Below are positions 25,241 to 35,000 of a DNA stretch of 64,000 nucleotides, piece by piece. Positions within the stretch are counted from its first letter, which is position 1, and each line of letters starts with the position of its first letter. This DNA is from CAVSWT01 sp963782985 (GTDB lineage Bacteria > Bacteroidota > Ignavibacteria > Ignavibacteriales > Ignavibacteriaceae): the NCBI GenBank assembly GCA_963782985.1, contig CAWALU010000011.1:121826-185825 (forward strand). The letters run 5' to 3'. The position numbers and the translations under genes were made by a program. Under the pieces are notes generated by a model. It was not told where the DNA came from. It was given only the letters and a program-made list of their open reading frames with translations, and ran no database searches.

Positions 25241-26404
25241 TTAACGAAGAGTTGATATTTCTCTTCCTAAAACATCATAAACATTAATAGAAACAATCGC
25301 AGGTATGGCGATTGTATAATTAATTTTTGTTGTAGGATTGAAAGGATTGGGGAAATTTTGACTAATAAAAAAGGTTATTACATTTTGCTTATCGTCAGCA
25401 ATTGATGTAGGAATGTATTCGGCACTATAATATCCGGAGTTCGGTGAATAAGAATATTCAGGGAAAAAGGCTTTATCTTTTGCTCCAATTTTATATAAAA
25501 GTTTATATCCATTTTTCAACAAAGAAGTATCGATTGGTAAATTAAAAGTATATGAAAAAGTTGCAGGTGATCTTGCAGCATAATATTTCTGTATAGGAGT
25601 TTTGGCTACATCTTTCTGATAAAATAATTCAACAAAAACAGAATCAATATATATAATTCCGTCTGAGATTATACCAAGATAAGATTGTAACCTATTGTAA
25701 TGATGGTTAACAATAATTGAAAATTTTTTATTTATGCTATCATCAATACTTGTAAAAGGCTGAAAATCTATTTCTGGTTTATAACTATTTGTATAATAAA
25801 CAAAGTTATTGAGACTATCATATAAAATTGCATTTATGAGATAAGAACCATTTTCAAAATCAGGACCTACACCAGAATTACCACTTCCTTTTTCAATAAC
25901 TCCCAAATTTTCAGCGAAAGTTTCGTAATAATAAGTAAAACTAAACCTGGTTTGCCAATGAAAAGTTTTTCTTGTCTCGCCAAAGTAGTTTATTGTATCT
26001 TTTGAAAAAAATACCGTACGAAAAAAATGATTAATCGGAGTCATTTGATAAAAAATACTGTCTGGATCAGTCGGAAAATTATAATCCCAATAAACATATT
26101 CGGAATCGTTAAACCTTAAATAAGATTTATTCGAATCGATATCATATCTAAAAAAATCATGATTGTAATTAGAAAATCCATAATATTTATTGGCATTTAT
26201 AAGTGTATCTGTTGCTATGAAAACGGTATCTAACTTGTAATTTATATTTCCAAGACGAGGATTATAATATTCAAAATATTGGTATACATTTCCTTTATGT
26301 AAAGGCCACATATTAGCTCTCGTACTGGCCTTTTTATTAGTGTTTTGAGCCAATGTAAATTGGAAGGATAGGCTAATGATAATAATAGTAAAAAATGTTT
26401 TCAT
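25241..26404 (-). CDS. secreted T9SS cargo protein with frameshifted C-terminal sorting domain
   Basis: 387 residues in the open frame: signal peptide (residues 1-19, ending TLAQ), a long beta-rich body of unknown function with many Tyr/Asn (KGNVYQYFEYYNPRLG), and the start of a type A sorting domain with SQNFPNPFNPTTKINYTIA and INVYDVLGREISTL. The domain continues in other frames after extra bases near 25246, 25217 and 25210, giving VNEEKAIGE and then NAVNLPSGVYFYQIKSGEF to a TAA at 25112-25114. The real gene is probably 25112-26404, about 430 residues, exported through type IX secretion. The NPFNP-type tail is characteristic of Ignavibacteria. Confidence 0.85.
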   Translation of the reverse strand: MKTFFTIIIISLSFQFTLAQNTNKKASTRANMWPLHKGNVYQYFEYYNPRLGNINYKLDTVFIATDTLINANKYYGFSNYNHDFFRYDIDSNKSYLRFNDSEYVYWDYNFPTDPDSIFYQMTPINHFFRTVFFSKDTINYFGETRKTFHWQTRFSFTYYYETFAENLGVIEKGSGNSGVGPDFENGSYLINAILYDSLNNFVYYTNSYKPEIDFQPFTSIDDSINKKFSIIVNHHYNRLQSYLGIISDGIIYIDSVFVELFYQKDVAKTPIQKYYAARSPATFSYTFNLPIDTSLLKNGYKLLYKIGAKDKAFFPEYSYSPNSGYYSAEYIPTSIADDKQNVITFFISQNFPNPFNPTTKINYTIAIPAIVSINVYDVLGREISTLR

Positions 26405-26529
26405 TTAATCCCCAATATTTAATAGTAATTAATACTTTTAAATTTAATCAATTAATATATATTTAGTAATTTTTAAAACAATTCTATTCAAGTATCTAAC
26501 AGATTCACGAACTAATTAATTAAACGACG

Positions 26530-26555
26530 GTGTACAATATATAGTACACTTTTTT
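26530..26555 (+). promoter_or_regulatory. perfect 6-bp palindrome followed by T-run in a divergent intergenic region
   Basis: GTGTAC-N8-GTACAC then TTTTTT. It lies between the divergent starts at 26404 (-) and 26653 (+), where a terminator is not expected. It may be a + strand attenuator or a dimeric operator serving either gene. Confidence 0.4.
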
Positions 26556-26652
26556 GTTTGATTTTCAACAGAATTCCAATAAAATCAAGCTTTTCTTCTG
26601 GCATCCATTTTGGCTTATTTAGCAATTGAAATGAAAATTGATGGAGTTCAAA

Positions 26653-27465
26653 ATGAAAAAAATAATATTAACCATAACAGTTTTAATTTTAATTATCGGC
26701 TTTTCAGCTTGCAACATTAATAGTCCTAATTATTATGTAGATGATCAGCCGCCAGCACCGCCTAGCGGCATATATGTTTTAAACGGAGATAACGTGGTAG
26801 ATTTAACCTGGAATTATAACCGTGAAAATGATGTGGCAGGTTACAATGTTTATTATGCATATTCCTACAACGGCAAATACACTTTAATCGGCTCTACATC
26901 AAATAACTTTTTTGTGGATGACGGAGCAAATAATGGGACAACTTATTACTATGCCGTCGCAGCTTATGATTATAACGGCAACGAAAGCGAATTGAGCTAT
27001 GATGTTGCTTATGCCACGCCGCGTCCTGAAGGTTTTAATCAATCAATTTTTGATTATATAAATTATCCGAATAATTCTGGCTATACATTTACTACATACA
27101 GTACAGTTCCGTATGACGATAACTCAACTGATTTTTATTTTGAAAATTATAATGGAACTTACTATTTGGATGTAAATGAAGATACAGATATTCAAGATAT
27201 GGGTCCTACTAACGACATTTATGATATTCCTTACGCTCCTGATAATGGATGGTCTAGTACCAAAGACGCAATAGCTGTAATTGGTCATACATATGTAATA
27301 TGGACTTGGGATAATCATTTCGCAAAAGTAAGAGTTAAGAATATAACTCGTGACAGAATAGTATTTGATTGGACTTTCCAATTAGTTGAAGGCAATAAGG
27401 AATTGAAGCCTGTTAAAAATTCAAATAAAAGAATAATTCAAAAAATAAATAGAGTTAGAGAATAA
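26653..27465 (+). CDS. lipoprotein with fibronectin type III domain
   Basis: About 270 residues. ATG 26653 is chosen because GGAG lies six bases upstream and it starts a clean lipoprotein signal: MKKIILTITVLILIIGFSAC with Cys at residue 20. Residues 35-125 form an FN3 fold (PPAPPSGIYVLNGDNVVDLTW, YNVYYAY, TTYYYAVAAYDYNGNESELS). The C-terminal half (Tyr/Asn/Asp-rich, ending VFDWTFQLVEGNKEL) is unassigned. Probably an outer-membrane surface lipoprotein. Confidence 0.85.
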   Translation: MKKIILTITVLILIIGFSACNINSPNYYVDDQPPAPPSGIYVLNGDNVVDLTWNYNRENDVAGYNVYYAYSYNGKYTLIGSTSNNFFVDDGANNGTTYYYAVAAYDYNGNESELSYDVAYATPRPEGFNQSIFDYINYPNNSGYTFTTYSTVPYDDNSTDFYFENYNGTYYLDVNEDTDIQDMGPTNDIYDIPYAPDNGWSSTKDAIAVIGHTYVIWTWDNHFAKVRVKNITRDRIVFDWTFQLVEGNKELKPVKNSNKRIIQKINRVRE

Positions 27466-27507
27466 TAATATTTTTGAATCAGAAATTATTTTAACACCAA
27501 ATTTTTT

Positions 27508-27537
27508 GAACCCAATTTTTAACAGAGAATTGGGTTC
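27508..27537 (+). terminator. intrinsic terminator-like hairpin after the FN3 lipoprotein gene
   Basis: GAACCCAATT pairs perfectly with AATTGGGTTC around a ten-base loop, 42 bases after the gene. T6 lies on its left rather than its right, so it might work better for the opposite strand. Confidence 0.6.
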
Positions 27538-27582
27538 TGCATATTTAAATGTAAAATGAAAAATTGAAAAGGCAGTCGAAAT

Positions 27583-27639
27583 AGCCTATAGCTTTAGCTT
27601 GGGTCTCGTTAGGAATTTCGCAAGCCGAAGCTTGAGGCT
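27583..27639. repeat. imperfect 18-bp inverted repeat, possible structured RNA or palindromic element
   Basis: AGCCT-at-AGCTT-ta-GCTT pairs with AAGC-cg-AAGCT-tg-AGGCT across a 21-base loop. It is noticeably richer in G and C than its surroundings and lies in a 248-base gap with no gene. No T-run follows directly, so a simple terminator is less likely. Confidence 0.45.
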
Positions 27640-27713
27640 GCGTGTTTTATTTAAACAATTAAAGAATTATAGACTTACATTCAATTATTATTTAAATTTC
27701 ACTCATAAAAAGA

Positions 27714-28166
27714 ATGACAAACAAAAGCGCAAATATTATAATTTTTATATTCTTCGGGCTTAGCTTAATTAGTTTTGCGCAGCAGAGAAACAATCTGAGC
27801 AATACGCCGGCAAAAAAACAATCGCCTATAGTGCAATTGGTTTTTAATCAAATTGAAGAAGCAATTTCAAATAGCAATGTAGCGGCGCTGTCGCAGTATT
27901 TTAGTCCGCACACTTATTTTAGTCTTTCAAATGGAATCAGCGGATACTATAGTTCTAATCAAGCTTACTATATTTTAGAAGATTATTTTAAAATTTATAG
28001 AGTGATTTCATTTCGGTTCAACAATGTGCAATCAGCCGAAGACAAGCCCTACGCAACGGGAGTTTACAATTTTGAGTTTAAAGGGAAGCGAGATGTTTCG
28101 CGCGTTTATATTTCTTTAAAAATTAAAAACGACAACTGGAAAATCACTCAAATAACAATCAATTAA
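27714..28166 (+). CDS. DUF4783 domain secreted protein
   Basis: 150 residues with a signal peptide (ending near SFAQ, about residue 22). The body IVQLVFNQIEEAISNSNVAALSQYFSP, then YYSSNQAYYILEDYF and YNFEFKGKRDVSRVYISLKIKNDNWKITQITI, is an NTF2-like alpha+beta fold matching the DUF4783 family common in Bacteroidota. No catalytic residues known. Its stop overlaps the start of the histidine kinase (TAATG), so it may act as a periplasmic partner of that sensor; this is inferred only from coupling. Confidence 0.85.
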   Translation: MTNKSANIIIFIFFGLSLISFAQQRNNLSNTPAKKQSPIVQLVFNQIEEAISNSNVAALSQYFSPHTYFSLSNGISGYYSSNQAYYILEDYFKIYRVISFRFNNVQSAEDKPYATGVYNFEFKGKRDVSRVYISLKIKNDNWKITQITIN

Positions 28167-31100
28167 TGTTACGAAGCATTCTTCATAAGTTAAAAGGCGA
28201 TAGAAAATATTTTACTATCGTCTTTTTTATTTTACTGCTGATATTTCTTTCAGGAATTGTTACGCCTTTTTTAATTCAGCGGGAACGAAATAATTGGGAC
28301 GAATACTTAACTAAAAAAATCTCATCCATTGAGGCTTCCGTTAATTCCATATTCTCAAAAAAGCAAAATGATTTAATTGGTTCATCCCAAGATTTAAAAG
28401 AAAAACTTTCGCACGTTTTAAAACCTGGAATAAATTCTTTCGGTGAATTAATTACGCTTGTAAATGAAAATAAGTACAAAGAATTTTCACTTGAAATATT
28501 TGCGCCCAACGGCAAATTAATTGCCTGGAATGAAAAAGTTGCAATTCCTCAGGAAGACGTTTTTCCGTTAGAGCGTGCGTTAGGCGAGACTTATTTCTAC
28601 AATAAAAATTTAATTACATATCTCTCTTTAGTTGATACCCTGCTGATTGAAAATGATCAATTTTATTTCGCCGTAAGTTTACCAATCGAAAAACATTTTG
28701 AGCTTCAGAATCCTTACTTCGATGAATTAAATTTCACCAAAGATCTTTCGGAAAAATTTTTAACGCAGTTTCAAATAGCTTTCAATCCTTTCACCAGCAA
28801 ATCCAAAGACGGCAGAACATATTCGTTTGACTTATTAAATAATAAAAACAATAAAATTGGGGTGGTTAAATTTTTTAAGCCGTCATTAGAAATTTCAATT
28901 AGAGATTTAAGAGAACACGCCAATACAGTGCAATCAATAATGGTAATCATCGCTTTTATTTTTTTAGGATTGGGTTTTAAATATGATTACCAAAAAATTA
29001 ATAGCCGCATTTTTAAATTTATTTTCAGCGCAATTTATTTTTCGCTGTTCAGGGTAATATTATTTTTTGTTGAATTTCCTTCAAACATAATCGGCGGAAG
29101 TTTATCAGACCCCGCTTACTTTTCATCGGCATTTGCCGGCGGCATTGTAAAATCGCCCATTGAGTTTTTTGTATCAGCTATTTTTCTTTTAATAATAGCG
29201 GTTAATGCGTATAGATTAATTTCTAATTATATAAATGAAAATCCTTATAAGCCAAAAAGTAAATTATTTTATTTTGCGGGAATTATTTTTGCTTCTACTC
29301 TCTTTTTTTTAACAATGCGCGGCTTAAGCTCCGCGATTAGAAGCGTTATTTTTGATTCTACATTAAGATACTTTAAAGACCCGCGGCTGCTTCCCAGCGC
29401 GCCTTCAATTTTAATGGATTTAAATATTTTAATTTTGGGGATGGGCGTTCTACTTTTGCAATTATGTTTATTCCTTTTTTTGTTATCGCTTAATCCTAAA
29501 AATGAAGACAAAAATTTTCGTAAAAATTTTATTTTTTTATTCGTCTCAGCTCAAATTTTAGGAATCGTTTTTCTGCTCCTTCAAAATGAACCTTTAATTA
29601 CGCCGCTGTTAAGTTTATTTTTTATTACTATAATTTTTATACTATTATTTAAAATTTATACCAGCCCTTCCGGATCAATTTACAATTACATTTATGCTTC
29701 ATTAGCTGCATCTATTATTTCCATTACGCTTTTAAATTTTTTTAATTTACAATTGGAGAGAGAAGCGTTAAAGACAACAGCTATCGAAATAAATCGACCT
29801 AACGATAATTTATTCCAATTTTTGGTAAATGATATTTTATCATCCTCCTCAAATAACCCAAATATTACTGAACAATTTGCGCGCAGCAGTTCCAACTTTG
29901 ATGCAATGGCGTTTATAATTTGGAGCAACAGCTCGCTTCAAAAGGAATCGCTAAACTCGCAAATAAATATTTACGACAGTAAGCAAAATTTAATAGGCAA
30001 ATTTGCCGTAGGAATAAGCAATGATTTCTCGCCTTTAAATTATTTTTCAAATATCAGTTCAAGCGAGCCGGCAATAAAAGAAATTGTGGCGAATGGAAAT
30101 AAGCGGCAAAAAATTTATTGCGGAATAATTCCCATAAAAGATAGAGAGCATATTCTCGGCTACATCTCGGCTTCTATTCTTTTCGATATTCAAAATCTCG
30201 GCGGGGGAAATATTCCGGATTTTATTGAATCGAAAAAAAATATTATTAATTCAGTCGTCAATTTAAGGCTGCTTAAAATTTTTGAATTTGAACATTCAAA
30301 ATTAAAAGATGTATACGGCGATATTTATCCTTCGAGAGAGCAAACCGAGCCAATTTTAAAAACAAGATTTTCTGCCGAGAATGATTCATGGATGGATCTA
30401 ACGCTCAACGGCGAGAATTATTTAACATATATTTTAAAAACTCAGCAAGACGACGCAGAAAAAATTACTTCGGTTTCGCTGCGCAGCAAAAGGCTGACGT
30501 GGAATTTGTTTAACTTTTTTAAGCTGTTTATTATTCATAGCATTTTTATTGCGGCGTTATCCTTAATAATTATTCTTTTTAACATTCGGAATATTAAATA
30601 CACTTTTCGTTCGCGTCTGCTGTTGTCGTTTCTTTTTATTTCAATTATACCCGTAATAATTTTAGCGGCTTATAATAGGCAGATAGTTCAGCAGCGCAGC
30701 GAAGAAGCAATTTTTAATGAGCTTAATGAGCGCGCTCAATATTTGGAAAATCATGTTAAGGTTCAGCTTGAAAAATATAAAGCTCGCGGTTACACTCAAG
30801 CTTTTGAAAACGCCGGCAAAGAACTTGGAATTTCATTTGGAGTTTATGACGGCGCAGACCAAATTTTTAATTCAAAGGCGCAATATTATAGTTCGGGATT
30901 ATTCACATCAAAATTAAATCCCGAAGCTTATTATCAATTAAGCTATCTTAGCTATCGCGAATATTTCGCGCGCGAGCAAATTGAAAATTATTTTTATAAC
31001 GCTTTTTATAAAAAATTATCTATTGGCGATAAGCAATTTATTGTCGGCGTAAATGACGCGTTTAACAAAGTTCGTCTTACATTTTCAACCTTAGACATTG

Positions 31101-32002
31101 ATGTTTTTTTATTCGGCGTATATTCTTTTGCTGCAATAATAATTATCATTTTAAGCGCTCTGCTTTCCAATAAAATTTCCGAACCGATAAGGCGTTTAAC
31201 CAAAGCGACCGAATCCGTTGCTCAAGGCGATTTGAGTGTTTACATTCAAAATAATGAAAAGGGTGAGATTAAAGATTTGTTGGAAGGTTTTAATTCGATG
31301 ACGAAGGAGCTTCAAAAAAATCAAATTGAACTTGCAGAATTAGAAAGAGAAAATGCCTGGAAAGAAATGGCAAAGCAAGTTGCGCACGAAATTAAAAATC
31401 CGCTTACGCCTATGAAGCTTGCTGTTCAACAGCTGGTTATTGCTTATAAAGATAAAACAAAAAGTTTTGATTCTATATTTGATAAAGTTTCAAATACTAT
31501 TTTAAATCAAATTGATAATTTAAATGTTATAGCATCCGAGTTTTCGCGGTTTGCTAAAATGCCTTCAATAAAATTGGAAGAAGTTGATTTGATAAGTTCG
31601 GTTCACGATATATCAAATTTATTTTCCGATGAAAAAATTAAAATTGAATTAGATACGAATTTAAATTCGGCTTTAGTTGAAGCGGATAAAAATCAATTTA
31701 AAAGAACGCTAATTAATATGTTTAGAAATTCTATTCAAGCTAAAGCCAACCAAATTAAAATTTCAGTTGCGGAGATTGCAAACGAATTTGAATTAGTAGT
31801 TGAAGATAACGGGAGCGGTATTCCAGTGGAAATACAAAATAAAATTTTTGATTCCAATTTTACTACCAAGCAAAAGGGGATGGGCTTAGGTTTAAAATTA
31901 ACTAAAAGATTTATTGAAGGAATAAATGGAAGTTTTTCACTCATAAGTTCAAACAGCGGCGGAACCATTTTTAAAATTATAATTCCAAAATTGAATAAAT
32001 AA
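28166..32002 (+). CDS. large NtrY-like membrane sensor histidine kinase
   Basis: 1278 residues. One helix near 17-35, a periplasmic region of about 220 residues, then a block of about eight helices (residues 250-535), a second extracytoplasmic region (535-785), two more helices near 790-830, a short sensor loop and a final helix at about 980-1000. HAMP follows (NKISEPIRRLTKATESVAQGDLSV), then the H-box VAHEIKNPLTPMKLAVQQL with His at about 1074, N-box LINMFRNSIQA, G1 DNGSGIP and G2 GMGLGL. Catalytic motifs are complete. No response regulator is adjacent. Coupled to the DUF4783 gene by TAATG. The ligand is unknown. Confidence 0.92.
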   Translation: MLRSILHKLKGDRKYFTIVFFILLLIFLSGIVTPFLIQRERNNWDEYLTKKISSIEASVNSIFSKKQNDLIGSSQDLKEKLSHVLKPGINSFGELITLVNENKYKEFSLEIFAPNGKLIAWNEKVAIPQEDVFPLERALGETYFYNKNLITYLSLVDTLLIENDQFYFAVSLPIEKHFELQNPYFDELNFTKDLSEKFLTQFQIAFNPFTSKSKDGRTYSFDLLNNKNNKIGVVKFFKPSLEISIRDLREHANTVQSIMVIIAFIFLGLGFKYDYQKINSRIFKFIFSAIYFSLFRVILFFVEFPSNIIGGSLSDPAYFSSAFAGGIVKSPIEFFVSAIFLLIIAVNAYRLISNYINENPYKPKSKLFYFAGIIFASTLFFLTMRGLSSAIRSVIFDSTLRYFKDPRLLPSAPSILMDLNILILGMGVLLLQLCLFLFLLSLNPKNEDKNFRKNFIFLFVSAQILGIVFLLLQNEPLITPLLSLFFITIIFILLFKIYTSPSGSIYNYIYASLAASIISITLLNFFNLQLEREALKTTAIEINRPNDNLFQFLVNDILSSSSNNPNITEQFARSSSNFDAMAFIIWSNSSLQKESLNSQINIYDSKQNLIGKFAVGISNDFSPLNYFSNISSSEPAIKEIVANGNKRQKIYCGIIPIKDREHILGYISASILFDIQNLGGGNIPDFIESKKNIINSVVNLRLLKIFEFEHSKLKDVYGDIYPSREQTEPILKTRFSAENDSWMDLTLNGENYLTYILKTQQDDAEKITSVSLRSKRLTWNLFNFFKLFIIHSIFIAALSLIIILFNIRNIKYTFRSRLLLSFLFISIIPVIILAAYNRQIVQQRSEEAIFNELNERAQYLENHVKVQLEKYKARGYTQAFENAGKELGISFGVYDGADQIFNSKAQYYSSGLFTSKLNPEAYYQLSYLSYREYFAREQIENYFYNAFYKKLSIGDKQFIVGVNDAFNKVRLTFSTLDIDVFLFGVYSFAAIIIIILSALLSNKISEPIRRLTKATESVAQGDLSVYIQNNEKGEIKDLLEGFNSMTKELQKNQIELAELERENAWKEMAKQVAHEIKNPLTPMKLAVQQLVIAYKDKTKSFDSIFDKVSNTILNQIDNLNVIASEFSRFAKMPSIKLEEVDLISSVHDISNLFSDEKIKIELDTNLNSALVEADKNQFKRTLINMFRNSIQAKANQIKISVAEIANEFELVVEDNGSGIPVEIQNKIFDSNFTTKQKGMGLGLKLTKRFIEGINGSFSLISSNSGGTIFKIIIPKLNK

Positions 32003-32009
32003 AAATTTA

Positions 32010-35000
32010 ATGTCTTTATTAACTCCACATCAGCAGGCGGCGCTAAATTATCAAAAGCACACATCACTAACAGCCAATGCTGGCTCCGGCAAAACTTTTG
32101 TTTTGTCAAGACGGTTTATTGAAATTATTTTAAATGAAAATATTTCTTTAAGAAATATTGCCGCAATAACTTTTACAGAAAAAGCGGCAAGCGAGCTTTA
32201 TAAAAAAATTGCTTTACTGATTGACGAAAGAATTAAAGAATCAAATGACGAAGTAATAAAAAAGAAATTAGAAATTTACCGGCGTCAGCTTGTCTCCGCA
32301 AACATTTCAACCATTCATTCTTTTTGTATTGATATTTTAAGAGAGTATCCCGTTGAAGCAAATATAGACGCAAACTTTACGCCTATTGATGAGCAGCTCT
32401 CAACTGAGTTGATTGAACTTTCAGTTGAAGAATTAATTAAACAATCATTTAATTTTCCCGATGAAGAAGAAAAGCTTAAATATTTAATTAGAATATTTTC
32501 ATCTAAAAGTTCTTTTGCGCGCGAGCTCATTAAACTTATTAAATTTAGAAAAAAAGTTATCGGAATTTCTGAAAGCATTTATTCAAAAGATGAAAATGAA
32601 ATTGCAAAATTTTTTAACGAGCAGTTTCATCTATTCGCTGAAAAAATTCTTTTGATGAATATAGAATCTTTAGCGGGCGCTTTGACTGAAATTAATAATG
32701 CAGTTCTTCAAACTAAACCTGAAAACGAAATCGCCATAAATGCAGCATCGGCGCTTGAAAAATTAAAAATTGAAACGAGTTATAAAAAATTATTTTTACT
32801 TTTAAGCGAAGTGAAAAATTTAATGTTTACTAAAACGATTACAATTTGTTCGCGGGGATATTTAAATGATAAGTCTGAAAGGGAATACTTATCGGCTCAA
32901 ATTTTATTTTGCCAAAATGCTTTTAATGATTTAAAAAATATTTTAAGCATCGAAGAAAATAAAGAGGTTGAAATTGAACTGGCAAAATTTGGAAAAACTA
33001 TAATTCATTTTTTTAAAAAAGGATTGGAAATTTATTCTTCAAAAAAAAATGAATTAGGCTATTTAGATTTTGAAGATATTTTGCTTTTAACGCAAACTCT
33101 TTTGAAAAAAGAAACCGTCCGCGAAAACTTATCGCAAAAATATAAGTACATAATGATTGATGAATATCAGGATACAAATGAAATTCAGTATGAAATATTT
33201 TTACCAATTTTAGATTATTTAAAAACCGGAAATCTTTTTGTAGTGGGGGATGAGAAGCAAAGCATTTATATGTTCCGCGACGCCGACCTTGCTGTATTTA
33301 CCAAAACAAAAAATGAAATTGAAACGAGTTCCGGCAAAGACAGGCTGCTTTCTTTGCCCGATAGTTTTAGGATGGCGCCGATACTTTGTTTGTTTACTAA
33401 CGTTTTGTTTAAAAATCTTTTTGCAAGCCCCGACAATATTTTTAATGAAGTTGACCATGCAGATTTAATTTGCGCGCGTAATGATGAAGTAAGTGGAAAT
33501 ATAGAAATATTAATTCCGGCAAATGATGAAAACGATGAAAGCATTATAAGCGAGGCAGAATTAATTTCGCGGAAAATTATAAGTCTTATTAATAATTCGA
33601 TCGAAAAAGTAAGCTGGAAAGACATTGCTATTCTTTGCAGAAAAAGAAAATCATTCAGCGAACTTGAATCTGTTTTTGTTCAGCATAAAATTCCGTTTAT
33701 AATTGTTGGCGGAAAAGGTTTCTATCAGCGGCAGTCAATTTATGATATATACAATTACTTTTCTTTTCTACTTGATAGTGAAAACGATACCGCTCTCGTG
33801 GGCATTCTTCGCTCTCCTTTTTTTTCAATTTCTGATTCTGAAATATTTGAAATTTCTTTAGTTGACTCGCAAACACTTTGGCTAAAGCTGATTGAATATT
33901 CAAAATTAAAAAGTAAGCATTTAAATGCCGTAAAAATTTTAATGGAGAATATTGAACTAGCAAAAAATCAGGATATTAATTTTTTGCTGAGAAGAATTCT
34001 TAATGAAACTGCCTATCTCACCGTCATTTCATCGCGATCAAACAGCAGACAAGAAATCGCCAACATAGAAAAACTTAAAAAACTTACTATCAACTTTAGC
34101 AGACAAGGCTTTAAAACGCTTTATGATTACGTTTATTTTTTAAAAGATTCTATTGAACAAATGGAAGATGAGTCGCAGGCGTCGGTTGCAGATGAGACCA
34201 ATTCAATAAAAATAATGACGCTTCATCAGGCAAAAGGATTGGAATATCCGGTTATATTTTTATATCACTGCGATGAAACGCCGCAGCGCGATACCGTAAA
34301 AAGTAAAGCTGTTACAGTTGATAAAAATTTTGGACTGCTTTCAAAAATTCCCGATAGCGCTAATTATTTTTCTGAATATAAATCAGCGCCCATCGTAAGT
34401 ATTTATGATTTTATTTCTTCCAAAAAAAATCTGGCTGAAGTTAAAAGACTTTTTTATGTTGGAATAACCCGCGCAAAAAATTCATTATATATTTCTGCGT
34501 CTTACGTTAAAGATTTTAATTACGATAAAGAATCTTTTATGGGATTGCTGAAGTCAGGATTAAATATTGATTTTTCTTCGGATCATTTTAGAATTAAAGA
34601 AAATTTAGATTATTTAATAAATGTAAACGGAATTTATTCAAACTCAAAAAAAAATATAGAGATTCAAATTCCAATTATTAGGGAGATTGATGAAAATGAA
34701 TTAGAAGAAATTCAAATTAAAAAAGAGTTTCAAAGTTTTAATGTTTTAACAAAAAATATAGATGATGCGCCTAAAGGCGAAATAATTTCCGCCACAAAAA
34801 GTTCGGTTTACAAACAATGCCCTTTAAAATATCATCTTACCTATGATATTGGTTTTACGACTTTAATTTCAGGTTATAAAAGTTGGCGGTTTAAAAATCA
34901 AAAAGAAGAAAAATATGATTTTAATTCTAAGGAAAATATTGAATCAGATATGCTGCAAAATAGTTCTAACAATATTTCGGCTAAACCTTTTGCTGAAATT

